A stretch of 64,000 nt of DNA, taken from the NCBI GenBank assembly GCA_035048495.1, contig CM068546.1, positions 35,048,674 to 35,112,673 on the forward strand, written 5' to 3'. This stretch comes from Euptelea pleiosperma. Its lineage: Eukaryota; Streptophyta; Magnoliopsida; Ranunculales; Eupteleaceae. The first letter of the stretch is position 1. Every line of letters starts with the position of its first letter. This document shows positions 11,210 to 21,749 of this stretch, piece after piece. The notes beneath the pieces are model-generated. The model searched no databases and had not been told where the DNA came from. It saw only the letters and a program-made list of their open reading frames with translations. The position numbers and the translations under genes were made by a program.

Positions 11210-11365
11210 GAGTAAAACTTCTGTCACAATGGGATTGCAAATCACACAAAACACAGCCAATGAGTTCTCGGCACGTACACCTAAAAAGCAAATTTGTGTA
11301 CGTGCCGAGAATTCATTGGCTGTGTTTTGTGTGATTTACAATTTCGTGTGATAGAAGTTTTACTC
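11210..11365. mobile_element. 156-bp near-perfect hairpin MITE, GAGTAAAAC ends
   Basis: GAGTAAAACTTCTGTCACAA at the left mirrors TTGTGT-less TGATAGAAGTTTTACTC at the right. The two arms are almost perfect complements through CACAAAACACAGCCAATGA and GGCACGTACAC. Two relatives with the same arms lie at 29601-29773 and 31047-31192. The terminal ~18 bp are shared with the larger family at 12689, 14658 and 19450, which has an unrelated interior. Confidence 0.8.
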
Positions 11366-11524
11366 GTACAATTGTTAGCCTTACAATTGACATAACTTCG
11401 TGTCGTGTACTGTTGTGCGGTCACAAAATGCAGTGTACCATGAAAAAAAAATATCATCCATCATGAATAATGACATTAGAAGAAAATCAGAGTTTTTCTA
11501 GACCATGGGACCACGAGCAATTTA

Positions 11525-11855
11525 GGACATGAAATGGGTCGGATTTGGGTCGATCCTGATCCAACTCCAGTCCATAACACGTGATCCAAATCTAAACTCT
11601 GATCAATATGGGAAAGATCCAAATTCGACCCAAAAATAGATATACATACCGAATCTATTACACTACTTACCTGACGGATCTAAACTCGATTCAGCTTGCC
11701 CCAATTACCTAAAAGCATTATCTGACCATGACTTTACTTTGAGTTAGGCTCCCACATAGATTTGACCGGCCGGTCTTAAATTCGAATCCATCTTAAGGAT
11801 CCAAATCCACAAAATACAGGTTCATGTCACATCGAATCTCATTTACGATCACTGT
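11525..11855. repeat. GATCC-rich dispersed repeat, possible hAT-like MITE
   Basis: It begins AGGACATGAAATGGGTCGGA and ends near TTCATGTCACATC, an imperfect inverted end pair, with many GATCCAAAT / CCGATC motifs between. A similar element lies at 39237-39630. No coding potential. Confidence 0.4.
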
Positions 11856-11859
11856 TAGT

Positions 11860-12688
11860 AGTATTTTCAAAAGTCAAAAGTCTTTCGAGGACACATTTTT
11901 CACTTCTCGTCGGTCGTGCGAGGAGTTGAGTATCTTTTAGTTTTGACCATGATAAGTCAACAATTGACCCAGATGATATGGATTAGTGTGATCAGGTGCC
12001 CTAATGATCATATCTGATGGTTATAGGTGTTCTAACAGTCATATTTCGACGGTTAGACTAGTATAGATTTCCTATATCGACTTGCGGGATCAATTTTGAA
12101 CCACATGATTGCAGACAACGCAGATGGCTGGCTGCAGATTGATCTGATTGAGCTAATACAATCCACCCACATGCATCAGTTTTTGGGCTGCACTTGCATG
12201 CATCTATTTTGTTAATGAGTTTGCTAGGGCTTGGAACCCACTTGCACACCTCCAACCAATCACTTGCAATCCCAAAATCGTGGCAAGTGAGTGCATTGCA
12301 CTCAATTTACTGTGAACCAAGCGGGGCCTAATAAAGAAAATTAAATTTAATCTGTCTAAGTTGTGGCACACTCTTAGAGGACACTGACCGCATGAATAGT
12401 TGACCAATCCTTAGGTGAACCTACAAATCAAAAATCAACCTGATTAGTGATTTCCAAGCGTTGGATTGGAGTCGTTTTCATGGGTCGATTTTAACCATGG
12501 AATTTTGATGATCATTATTGACCATTATTTGGGGTACTAGGATCCAAAGGTCTGAAATGACTAATAATAATATTAAGAAGATGATGATGATTCAAAGCAT
12601 CTTAAAGTCAACCTTAGCTATCTTCTACGCAATCCGGTAATGTACACGAGAGTTTGAACTTTAAATCCTTAAAAGGATGTGAAAAGAG
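11860..12688. other. Intergenic DNA with a half MITE
   Basis: No gene was recognised. Positions about 12360-12560 hold one arm of the GTATGGATGTTTGGCC-type family (GACCGCATGAATAGTTGACC, AAAAATCAACCTGATTAGTG) without its partner arm. Confidence 0.4.
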
Positions 12689-13094
12689 GAGTAAAACTTC
12701 TACCACAGCGTTCTCACATGTGCTTCTGTCACAATGAAAATCACAGGCCACGTGGCACACTTTTTAGTGGACGCTGACTGTATGGATGTTTGGCCAGTCC
12801 CTCAGTGGACCTCTAAACCAAAAATCAGTCTGATTAGTGATTTACAACCTTTGGATCTTTGCACCCAAATAGCGCTCAATAATGCTCGAATTCTTACCGT
12901 TAAACTCAACCCATGAAAATAACTTCAATTCAATCGCTTAGAAATCACTAATCAGGCTGATTTTTGGTTTAGAGTTCCACTGAGGGACGGGCCAAACATC
13001 CATACGACCAGCATACACTAAGAGAGTGCCACGTGGCTGTGATTTTTATTGTGACAGAAGCATCTGTCAGAACGCTGTGATAGAAGTTTTACTC
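12689..13094. mobile_element. GAGTAAAAC-type foldback MITE, 406 bp
   Basis: The ends are GAGTAAAACTTCTACCACAG and CTGTGATAGAAGTTTTACTC. The arms mirror through GCCACGTGGCACACT, CTGTATGGATGTTTGGCC and AAAAATCAGTCTGATTAG. The interior is a short non-palindromic spacer around 12880. Confidence 0.8.
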
Positions 13095-13544
13095 CAAAAG
13101 ACCGTCTATGAGTCATTACGTTTACGTGGACATGTGATACACGTGCAGAAAGATGAAGAGGTTGGTTGATTCCGACTTCCGACCTAACTTCCAAGCAAAT
13201 TAAGAACCAATTGATCTTATTTGTCCGATCTAGTCCTCTCTTTAAAAAGTCAACTAAAGAATGGCAAATAGTCTGGTAAAAGAAGTCTACAGATCGAAAG
13301 GTTTAGATTATCTTATGGTACGAATATTGGACGTCAGAATCAGATGTTGATCATGCAGGGATGACACTCATTATCCAATGCTTATGATCGTGATCATCAC
13401 TCTCACCATCATGAAGTTATTAGGATCTACACGATCGAATCCCTTAAGACTTTCTCTAGAAAATAATATCTCACAAGTAACTTCTGATGAATTTTAAATT
13501 CTCCATTACTCCATCTTTCTCTCTCTCTCTCTCTCTCTCAGAAA
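13095..13544. other. Intergenic DNA, no gene recognised
   Basis: No coding or repeat structure was seen other than a (CT)n tract near 13515-13540. Confidence 0.4.
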
Positions 13545-13850
13545 CGTGGCGTATTTTAGAAACTATTGACCTGTATGGATGTTTGGTGCATCCCTAGGTG
13601 GACCTACTAACCAAAATTCAATCTAATCAATGATTTATAACCGTTGGATTAGAGAAATTTTCATGAGATCATTAACCGTTGTATTCGAGCATTATTTGTG
13701 GTACATAGATCCAAAGATTAGAAATAATTAATCAGGCATATTTTTGGTACATAACTCTACCTGGGGATGGGACAAACATCTGTACGGGCAGTGATCTCTA
13801 AGCGTTTGCCAAGTGGCTCGTAGTGTGGTCCGTCAGACGTCCCTCTCCAA
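13545..13850. mobile_element. Foldback MITE fragment
   Basis: The left arm has CCTGTATGGATGTTTGGTG and GGTGGACCTACTAACC; the right arm has TTTTTGGTACATAACTC and ATGGGACAAACATCTGTACG. It belongs to the general family with GTATGGATGTTTGGCC arms; the outer ends are unclear. Confidence 0.55.
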
Positions 13851-14657
13851 AGATTTGCTCCATTTAGAAAACTGTTAGCTATGCAAAGCGTTTGATTACT
13901 TCCAAGAAAAGAACTAAAATACGCGAAGTACTAGTGGTTTATTTAAAATAACCCGGAATCCGCTTAGCGTTTAAAATAAGCTTACGAGCTCACTGAGATC
14001 ACCGTCTTGCCTGAGACGATGCAATCCGGTCCATGCACTGGATCTCTGTCTCGATAGGTAGCGATCCCAATCCGGATCGCTCGATCGACCGAGACTTCGA
14101 ACCATGGGTAATGTACACAAGAGTTTGAACTTTGATCAGGGACTCACTCGACTTCCTAGTTTCCACCAAATGCTTTGCGTTTGCGGATTCAGTGGCCAAG
14201 GAAATGGTCCGTGTTGGGTCCATGGACTTGTTATGGTGCATGGTGGTGCCATTTTTATGGTTTTAGGTTTTAGTTAATTAATTAGAAATCACGGATCATT
14301 ATGATTTTTGGACTGTAGGTCCACCTAGGGATGAGCCAAACATCCGAACGGTCAATGTTCTCTAAGAGTCCACGTGGAGGATACAGACGTCCGTGATCAT
14401 GATCAAAGAGATCTAAGATTCTAAATTAAAAACTACAGAGTGCAGACTGCCCAAATTAAAAATAAAAAAATTCATTTGACTATGACACCCAACAAACGAG
14501 TGTCCATTTTTCTTTAAGTGACACCTGACAGTATTAATTCATATTTAAAGAAGAGTTCAATTTATCTTGTCTATAAAAGAATAAACTGTGGCGGGGTCCC
14601 ACAAACATAACCCCACGGAACCAATAAATGTCAGATCGGACGACCTGTGTCTAAATG
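13851..14657. other. Intergenic DNA with one MITE arm
   Basis: No gene was recognised. About 14280-14380 is a single MITE arm (GATTTTTGGACTGTAGGTCC, ATGAGCCAAACATCCG). The open frames in this stretch have no family resemblance. Confidence 0.4.
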
Positions 14658-15028
14658 GAGTAAAACTTCGGTCACAGCGTTCTGACATGACACGTGGCAT
14701 ACGTTTAGTGGAGTCTGACCGTATGGATGTTTGGCCAGTCCCTCAATGGAGCTCGAAACCAAAAATCAGCCTGATTAGTGATTTCTAAGTGATTTGATTG
14801 AAGTTATTTTCATGGGTTGATTTTAACGGTTGGATTTCGAGTATGATTGAGCGTTATTTGGGTCCAAAGGTTGTAAATCACTAATCAGGCTGATTGTTGG
14901 TTTATAGGTGCACCGAGGGACTCGCCAAACATCCATACAGTCAGTGTCCACTAATAGTGTGCCACGTAGCCTGTATTTTGCATTGTGACATAAGCATCTG
15001 TCAGAACTTGTGACAGAAGTTTTTACTC
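14658..15028. mobile_element. GAGTAAAAC-type foldback MITE, 371 bp
   Basis: It starts GAGTAAAACTTCGGTCACAG and ends TTGTGACAGAAGTTTTTACTC. Internal arms carry CACGTGGCATACGTTTAGTG, GTATGGATGTTTGGCC and AAAAATCAGCCTGATTAGTG, mirrored at 14880-14975. It is a close relative of 12689-13094. Confidence 0.8.
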
Positions 15029-15181
15029 GGCTAAATGAAAGTGTCTATTTATTCGCAGTAAATGTACTAATAATTAGTAATTACCAATTACAAGTGTTGT
15101 CCGATTACGTAAATTTGGGTCCACTGAAGGGTATTTTAGGACGGGTCGTGATGTAACAAGGTAGACCTGAGATCGTTTCCT

Positions 15182-15512
15182 TTGCGGAAGCGGCATTTTT
15201 GGTAGTCACCACTGCCATCTGGGCCCACTGACCGCATGGATGTTTAGCCCACCCTTTAATAGACATTCATACAAAAAAAGAAGCTTGTTTAATGATTTTT
15301 AGCCGTTGGTTTTAGTACTCAAAAAATGGTTGTATTCAACGGCTATAAGAACGCCTTAAATGGTGCTAAAAAGTGTTAAAATCTAATGGTTATAAATTAC
15401 CAATCAAGGTGATTTTTGGTATGTATATCCACCAAGGGCTGGGATAACATCCAAGCGGTCAGTGGGCCCAGATGGCAGCGGTGACTACCAAAAATGCCGC
15501 TTCCGCAAATGA
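15182..15512. mobile_element. Foldback MITE, GCGGAAGCGGCATTTTTGG ends
   Basis: The outer arm GCGGAAGCGGCATTTTTGG and TAGTCACCACTGCCATCTGG is mirrored exactly at the right end (AGATGGCAGCGGTGACTACC, AAAAATGCCGCTTCCGC). The inner arms carry GACCGCATGGATGTTTAGCC. Relatives with ACTCACCGCTGCC-type inner arms but different outermost arms lie at 26130, 26870 and 28797. Confidence 0.75.
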
Positions 15513-16398
15513 ACAGTTTCAGGCATACCTTGTTACATCTTTTTCCTTCTAGGACAATGAAATATTTTCAAACATTTGACGAATTCAGACTTTTGCGGGG
15601 AAAAAGAGATGATGACTCCCATGGGGATATTAAATGAACAGTCTGCGCGCGCCACGTGGCCCAGGTGATAAAAGACGTTTGGCTGTATTAAACAACCCAA
15701 TTTAACCCTGGTTAATGCACCTAGCGTTACAACAGATGTGAGCTTTGTGGGGCCCATTAAACAAATAACCCGGCGGATCTGAAATATTTGCCTGAAGACT
15801 TCTTTGGAGTTTGGACTAGTTGTTTTGGTTTATGCTGAGTCCTTTTTTGAATTGATCCCAGGTCATATTTGGGCTGACAATGCCTGGCCCGGCTCAAACC
15901 ATCCCATGATCAACCTTAAACCTGATTTAACCCTAACAACGATTTTATGGATTCCAAGCTCCCGGTTAAAGTTAATCCAATCCAATATTATAACTCCAAG
16001 TCCAAAACGGTCATTTCACTAAAACAATATGAGGGTATTTTCGTAATTGTAACTAAAGCGAGGGGGTATTTAATTAGGTGTCACAGCTTAAATTCTATAA
16101 CATAAGAGAAGTAAAAGCATAGTTCACGCGCCGGGGAGCGATTTTCTGGCGCGAATTCCTGCACAGAAGCAGCTGTGCCGGGGACGGGAGTTGAACTAGT
16201 ATGAGCCTTCTACAGAAAGGGTTTCTGCTCAAATCGATCTAAAGCTTCTCTCTCTTCGCTTTCTTCCGATTCATTTTATCTCCTCTACAAAACCCATAAG
16301 TTCTTCAAATATTTCGTGAACCCATTATCCTGTTTTGATCTTCTCTACAAAATCCAGTTTTTTTTTTTTTCCCGAAATTGAGCAAGGAGAGAACGGAG
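15513..16398 (+). promoter_or_regulatory. UXS upstream region and 5' UTR
   Basis: No gene frame was recognised between the MITE and the UXS start. The last ~200 bp before the ATG are CT-rich (TTCTCTCTCTTCGCTTTC near 16244), typical of a plant 5' leader. The transcription start cannot be fixed from sequence; no clear TATA box was chosen. The non-ATG open frame reaching back to 16378 is not used because ATG 16399 begins the conserved [15 protein letters not shown] N-terminus. Confidence 0.45.
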
Positions 16399-17199
16399 AT
16401 GGCTTCAGAACTGATTTACAGAGGCCATGAAACCCAAGCAATGGCCGATGAGTATTCCCCAAAACCCCCGAAGCCATGGCTCTCTGTAATTCGCGCAATT
16501 CGCTACATGCTTCGCGAACAGCGCCTCGTCTTCGTCTTCATAGGCATAGCCATCGCCACCCTCGTCTTCACCGTCCTGCCTTCTTCCCCTGCGCATTTTA
16601 GCCACAACTACGACTACCATCCGATCCCTCATTCGTATTTCCCTTCTGATTCAACCGGACTTACCCACAGGGTCGTTTATGAGAACCGTGGCGGGTTTGG
16701 AACGGTGAATTCGGGTGGGAAAATCCCTCTAGGTCTGAAACGAAAGGGGCTTCGGATCGTTGTTACTGGTGGGGCCGGATTCGTTGGAAGCCACCTTGTG
16801 GATCGTCTAATCGGGCGAGGTGACAGCGTAATCGTCGTTGATAATTTCTTCACGGGGAACAAAGAGAACGTCATGCACCATTTCGGAAACCCCAGATTTG
16901 AGCTCATACGCCATGACGTCGTCGAACCCCTGTTGTTGGAGGTCGATCAGATCTACCACCTTGCTTGCCCTGCATCCCCGGTGCATTACAAGTTCAATCC
17001 AGTCAAGACAATCATATCCTTTCTTTGATTCAATTTCTACTTTCGAATCGATTTATTGGTTTGGTTTTCGATTTGGTTTGGGTTTCTCTGTTTTTTTTTG
17101 GGTTTCCTTAATTCGACTAGGGTTTACAAGACAAATGTGGTTGGTACTTTGAACATGCTTGGACTGGCGAAGAGGGTCGGTGCGCGGTTTTTGCTAACC

Positions 17200-17231
<32 letters not shown>

Positions 17232-19086
17232 GCATCCCCAGGTCGAGACCTACTGGGGCAACGTCAATCCCATTGGTTAGTCAGACTCTTCTTCTCTGTC
17301 TTCCCCTCGTTGATTGGCTCTATTATCTAACTTGCGCTGGAGGAGCACTGACCAGTCAGTAAGTCGTGCTTTTTCTCAGACATGGGTAATGCGGTTAGGG
17401 AGACGTGATTGACGGTTTTCTTGAATCGAACGGTTCAGCTTTATCTTCCTTAAAAACGCGCATTTTAGCAAGAAAACCTCTATTTGTGTTTTTTTGACAT
17501 TTCTACGTTGGTATGTTTTTGAGAAATTGCTGTAAATATGAACTCGAAAAAACCGCGGTATTTTGAATAAACCGCGAAAATTTGGTGTAATACCGTGATC
17601 TGACACACATGTGATCTGACACAAAAGAGTGGGGGTGGTTTCCGTTGGTTGTGGTGGTGGCAGGTGTTAGAAGCTGCTACGATGAGGGAAAGCGTACGGC
17701 GGAAACTTTGACCATGGATTATCACAGAGGCGCTGGCGTTGAGGTTATTATTTTATTATATACATTTTTATTTAAAAATTCGAATAAAAATGTTTTTTTT
17801 AATGTTGTATAATATTATTAATGTGGTGGGGGCAGGTGAGGATTGCTAGGATCTTCAACACGTATGGACCTCGGATGTGCATCGACGATGGTCGTGTCGT
17901 TAGTAATTTCGTGGCTCAGGTTAATATTTTTCGAAGTTTTTTATTTAATTGTTTTTAAAATTGGAAGAATCTATTTATGGTATGGAATTTATATGCAGGC
18001 ATTAAGGAAGGAGCCATTGACGGTTTACGGAGATGGGAAGCAAACCAGGAGTTTCCAATACGTCTCCGATCTGGTATTATTTTTTGGTTCTTGTTTCTTG
18101 TTTGGCTGTTGTTGAATGTTGGTGCCGGGAAAATGAGTTAATTACTAGCCCCCCCGACATGCACTTGCTTTTTTCGGTCATAATATTGTCCATATTTGCT
18201 AATTTCATAGACTGGTGTACTAATGTCACTCTATTTGCCACGTGGCACATCGACTAATGAGTGTTTGGCCCACACCTTGGTGGACCTTCACACCAAAAAT
18301 CAGGGTGATTGGTGTGCAACGTGTCATTTTGAGGGACTTATATGTAAATATATGAATTTTGAGAGGGGATTGTGTCAATGGGTACTCCATAGGAACTGGT
18401 CCCCATTACCCTGGTTCTGGGACTTCAGAACCGGGCCGGAAAAGAGCTGGAACCGAAGCATATAATAGATTCAAGTTCAATTACGTAGGTAGGTAGGAGT
18501 TACTAAATATAATGAATAAATAATGTGTAATGGGTGGGGTTGTTGGTACAGGTGGAGGGTCTGATACGGTTGATGGAAGGGGAACATGTGGGGCCCTTCA
18601 ATCTTGGTAATCCTGGGGAATTCACCATGCTCGAGCTTGCCCAGGTATATCTCTCTCATGTAATTTTGTGGCCTTAAAAGATTTCGTATTTGAAGAAAAA
18701 AAAAATTGTCCAATAAGGACCACCAATACGTACCTGATTGGACACATCACCTACATTCTACGTAAAAAACTAATACTATGTTGGACCGACGTGTGGCAGT
18801 AAAGTAAAAGAATGAAGATGCGTTTAGAGTGACAAAAATACCCCCGATTGTCTGGTATGCGCAGGTGGTGCAGGAAACCATAGACCCGAATGCAAGGATA
18901 GAATACAGGCCCAACACAGAGGACGATCCACACAAGAGGAAGCCCGACATCTCCAAGGCTAAAGAGCTGTTGGGGTGGGAACCCAATGTGCCTCTGCGCA
19001 ATGGTCTGCCTCTTATGGTATCTGACTTCCGCAGGCGCATCTTCGGCGACCACAAGGGAGGTGGATCTGCCTCTTCCACAGTCTAA
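16399..19086 (+). CDS. UXS: UDP-glucuronate decarboxylase (UDP-xylose synthase), Golgi type II membrane form
   Basis: The enzyme converts UDP-glucuronic acid to UDP-xylose, the xylose donor for hemicellulose and glycoproteins. The exons, from splice sites and frame, are 16399-17013, 17128-17275, 17664-17743, 17836-17919, 17999-18073, 18552-18644 and 18865-19086. They total 1317 nt and 438 residues, close to the ~440 usual for Arabidopsis UXS2/UXS4. Residues 1-42 are a cytosolic tail, 43-60 ([19 protein letters not shown]) a membrane anchor, and 118-132 the NAD-binding motif ([10 protein letters not shown]). The short-chain dehydrogenase/epimerase-type catalytic residues are in LTSTSEVYG (228-236) and Y260-x3-K264. 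The conserved ending includes GEFTMLELA and [13 protein letters not shown]. Intron 1 is unusual: it has AT-AC ends (see separate entry). Intron 5 holds a MITE fragment. Membrane anchoring predicts Golgi lumenal activity. Confidence 0.95.
17014..17127 (+). other. U12-type AT-AC intron (UXS intron 1)
   Basis: No GT donor joins exon 1 to exon 2 in frame. The only junction that restores the conserved [12 protein letters not shown] peptide is after ATC (17011-17013) and before AAG (17128). The intron then starts ATATCCTTTC and ends TTTAC, so it has AT-AC ends. ATATCCTTT is the U12-type donor consensus. TTCCTTAAT at 17104-17112 matches the U12 branch-point consensus TTCCTTRAY and lies about 16 nt from the 3' end. 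The intron is 114 nt long and falls in phase 0. Confidence 0.92.
18215..18340. mobile_element. MITE fragment in UXS intron 5
   Basis: TTGCCACGTGGCACATCG, GAGTGTTTGGCCCACACC, TTGGTGGACC and CCAAAAATCAGGGTGATTGG are one arm of the window-wide MITE family. It ends with GTGTCATTTTGAGGGA, also seen in the right arm of the 43495 element. The partner arm is missing. Confidence 0.6.
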
Positions 19087-19449
19087 GTCATTAATGGGGA
19101 GAAGTAAAATCAGCGGTTATAGTTGGAGGATCACTTGTCCATCAGCAGCAGCAGCAGCAGCAACCCTCCCTTTCGAATAGAGCTTTAGTGCTTAGCTGCC
19201 TCCCTTTGTTATGGCATTTTTTTTTATAAGTTGGTTGTTTGATTTTTAAGGGTAAGATGTACGGGGGTAGAGAGCTTCATAATGTCAGCAGAATCTGTGT
19301 CTTCTTTTATAATTCGTCTGTGATTCTGTAGTTATAGCTGCAGAGGCATCTCTTTCCCATTTATTATTGCTTTATTGTGGATTTTTTTTCAGTGAGATGA
19401 GATGTTATAAAGGCTTTGGAGGAGAGAGAGAGAGAGGTGAATGTAGCAG

Positions 19450-19840
19450 GAGTAAAACTTGTGTCACAAGATGTCGTGAGGGAAGCCGGTCACAGAACTA
19501 AATATGAGCGACGTGGCACACGATCAGAGGGCGCTGACCTTATGGATGTTTGGCCAGTCCCACGGTGGACCTACAAACAAAAAATCAGCCCGATTAGTGA
19601 TTTATTTGGAGTTTTGCACCCAAATAATGCTCAAATTCCTATCGTTAAAATCAACCCATGAAAATAACTTCAATCGAATCGGTTAGAAATCACTAATGAA
19701 GCTGAGTTTCTGTGTACCAGTCCATCGAGGGACTGGCCAAACATCCATATGGTCATCGTCCTCTAATAGTATGCTACGTGGCTCTTAGTGAGTGCTGTGA
19801 CCGGCTTCCGTCACAACATCTTGTGACACAAGTTTTACTC
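19450..19840. mobile_element. GAGTAAAAC-type foldback MITE 3' of UXS
   Basis: It starts GAGTAAAACTTGTGTCACAA and ends TTGTGACACAAGTTTTACTC, a perfect 20-bp terminal inverted repeat. A second layer, GCCGGTCACAG / CTGTGACCGGC, follows. The arms contain GACGTGGCACACGATCAGAG, TATGGATGTTTGGCCAG and AAAAATCAGCCCGATTAGTG. It sits about 360 bp beyond the UXS stop codon. Confidence 0.85.
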
Positions 19841-21749
19841 ATGTATCAGCATAGGTCTAAGGGGAAGGGCCCACAAGAAAGTAATCCAACAACGAGACTT
19901 GTTCTGTTTTTTTTTTGGATTCATGGAAGGAAATGGAGTGTAATCTTTCAACCCTTGAGAGCCTATCTTTTACTTGTCAATTGCTACTAGTATTTATATA
20001 GCACTAATCTTTAAAGCACCACAGACCCCGCTATCGTACTACTATCTACCATACACAATATGAGTCACGTGGCATATTCTTAGAGATTTCAGACTGTATG
20101 GATGTTTGGCCCAACCCTAGATGGACATACAGTCCAAAATTCAGCCTGGCTAGTGATTTTTAAGCCTTTGATTGGGGTCTTTTTCATGGATTAATTTTTA
20201 ACCATGGAATTTGAGCATTATTCACCATTATTTGGGGTACAAAGATCCAAAGGTTTGAAATCACTAATCAAGCTGATTTTTGGTATGTAGGTCCACCTAG
20301 GGATTGGCCAAACATCCATATGGTCAACATCCTCCAAGAGTATGCCACGTGGCTGGCTCATACTGTGGGCTGTCAGCAAGTCCTTTCTAGTGTGCCTTGA
20401 ATTGCCCAAAACTACCATTTGGGCTGAGACTTTCTTATTTCGCTGGTTCTTCCAAAAAATTCCCCTTACAATCACTGTTGTTAATGGAGATGTACTTCTC
20501 ATATCTTTCATTGATCAAAGCATACATATATAATAACCCTATGAGGGGGATAAAACTTTGAAGTCGACATTCAAGTCTATAGTGTAACTGACGTCATAAT
20601 GAGGCGGTCAGCCATCGGTCATAGATGTTATGTTTACAACACTCGCCGCATTTTTGGAATTTTTCCTGTCAATCATGTGGGCCACCCCCCTAATATTTAT
20701 CGATGGACAGCCCTCGATCTGCACGACACCCTTTGTGAGGCAAAAAGTTTTCCAATAACAAGATCGGCTGGGCATTCAGCATTACAGAAATACTCCATAA
20801 TCGCAAAAAAGTATGCTACAATTGCAAACCTCATAAATCAGGAATGCATAGTGAATAATTCACATAAAATAGAGAAGAAAAATTGAAGATCAAAAAAAGA
20901 GATTGATCAGTGGAAGATGAGCATTCCACTGGGAGATGAGGGACCCCCCTGACAGCACATCAGAAGCCTGGCCTGTAATGCTTTCAACTGCCCATACACA
21001 GCGCTGTGCTTATTAATCTAGACCCTCCACTTGTTAGGCCACTTCACTCTAGCCATGGGAAAATGCTAACCCTCGGTTTTCTGAGCTTTCTCCCCAACCA
21101 TTCACCTAGTTTAATCAACTTCATCAAATGTTTCCAGCAAGGATCAGACCAGCAGGATTGTCCAATTGGTGCGATGCTTAGGCACTTCTATTTGGCCCAC
21201 ATCTTGGTGGACCCACACCAAAAATCAGCGTGATTAGTGATTTCTAGCCATTGAATTTGAGCACTTTTTCCTCATGGGCTTCGAACCACTTCATAGGCAT
21301 GTTCATAAGGCCCATGATTAAAAGTACTCAAATCCTACGGCTAGAAATCACCAATCACGCTGATTTTTGGTGTGTGGGTCCACCAAGATGTGGACCAAAT
21401 ATTCATCGAGTCAGTGGGCCCGTGGCAAATTGGTGTGTGGTATCAAAATTTTGATGCCGAAGTCAGTATCGAAGAACAGCCCCAGTGTAACAAGGACATG
21501 AATGGCTTTCTGTAGACATAGATTTTAGCACTTTTTTAAGATTAATTATAGCCGTTGGATTCAATCATTTTTTTTTTTTTTGCATATTACAGTGAACCAT
21601 ACCAAGATGTGGATTAAATATAGTTAACGTAATTACAATATCTTTATAATCCTATTTAATGCAAATTATTTTATTTTCTATTTCCTGACACCTTTCTTTG
21701 ACATGGGAGATTAAAACAAAGACACAATGGAACGTGATCCACAAACTTG
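19841..21749. other. Intergenic DNA with two foldback MITEs
   Basis: No gene was recognised. About 20050-20380 is a foldback (GAGTCACGTGGCATATTC, TGTATGGATGTTTGGCC, mirrored by GTATGCCACGTGGCTGG). About 21180-21440 is another (TTGGCCCACATCTTGGTGG, CCAAAAATCAGCGTGATTAG, mirrored by CTGATTTTTGGTGTGTGGG, CCACCAAGATGTGGACC). Positions 20600-20900 show no repeat or gene structure. Confidence 0.55.

Noticed and set aside
16378..16398. Upstream in-frame extension of UXS from a non-ATG codon (TTG)
   Set aside because: It adds seven residues not seen in the family. ATG 16399 is the first ATG and begins the conserved N-terminus.
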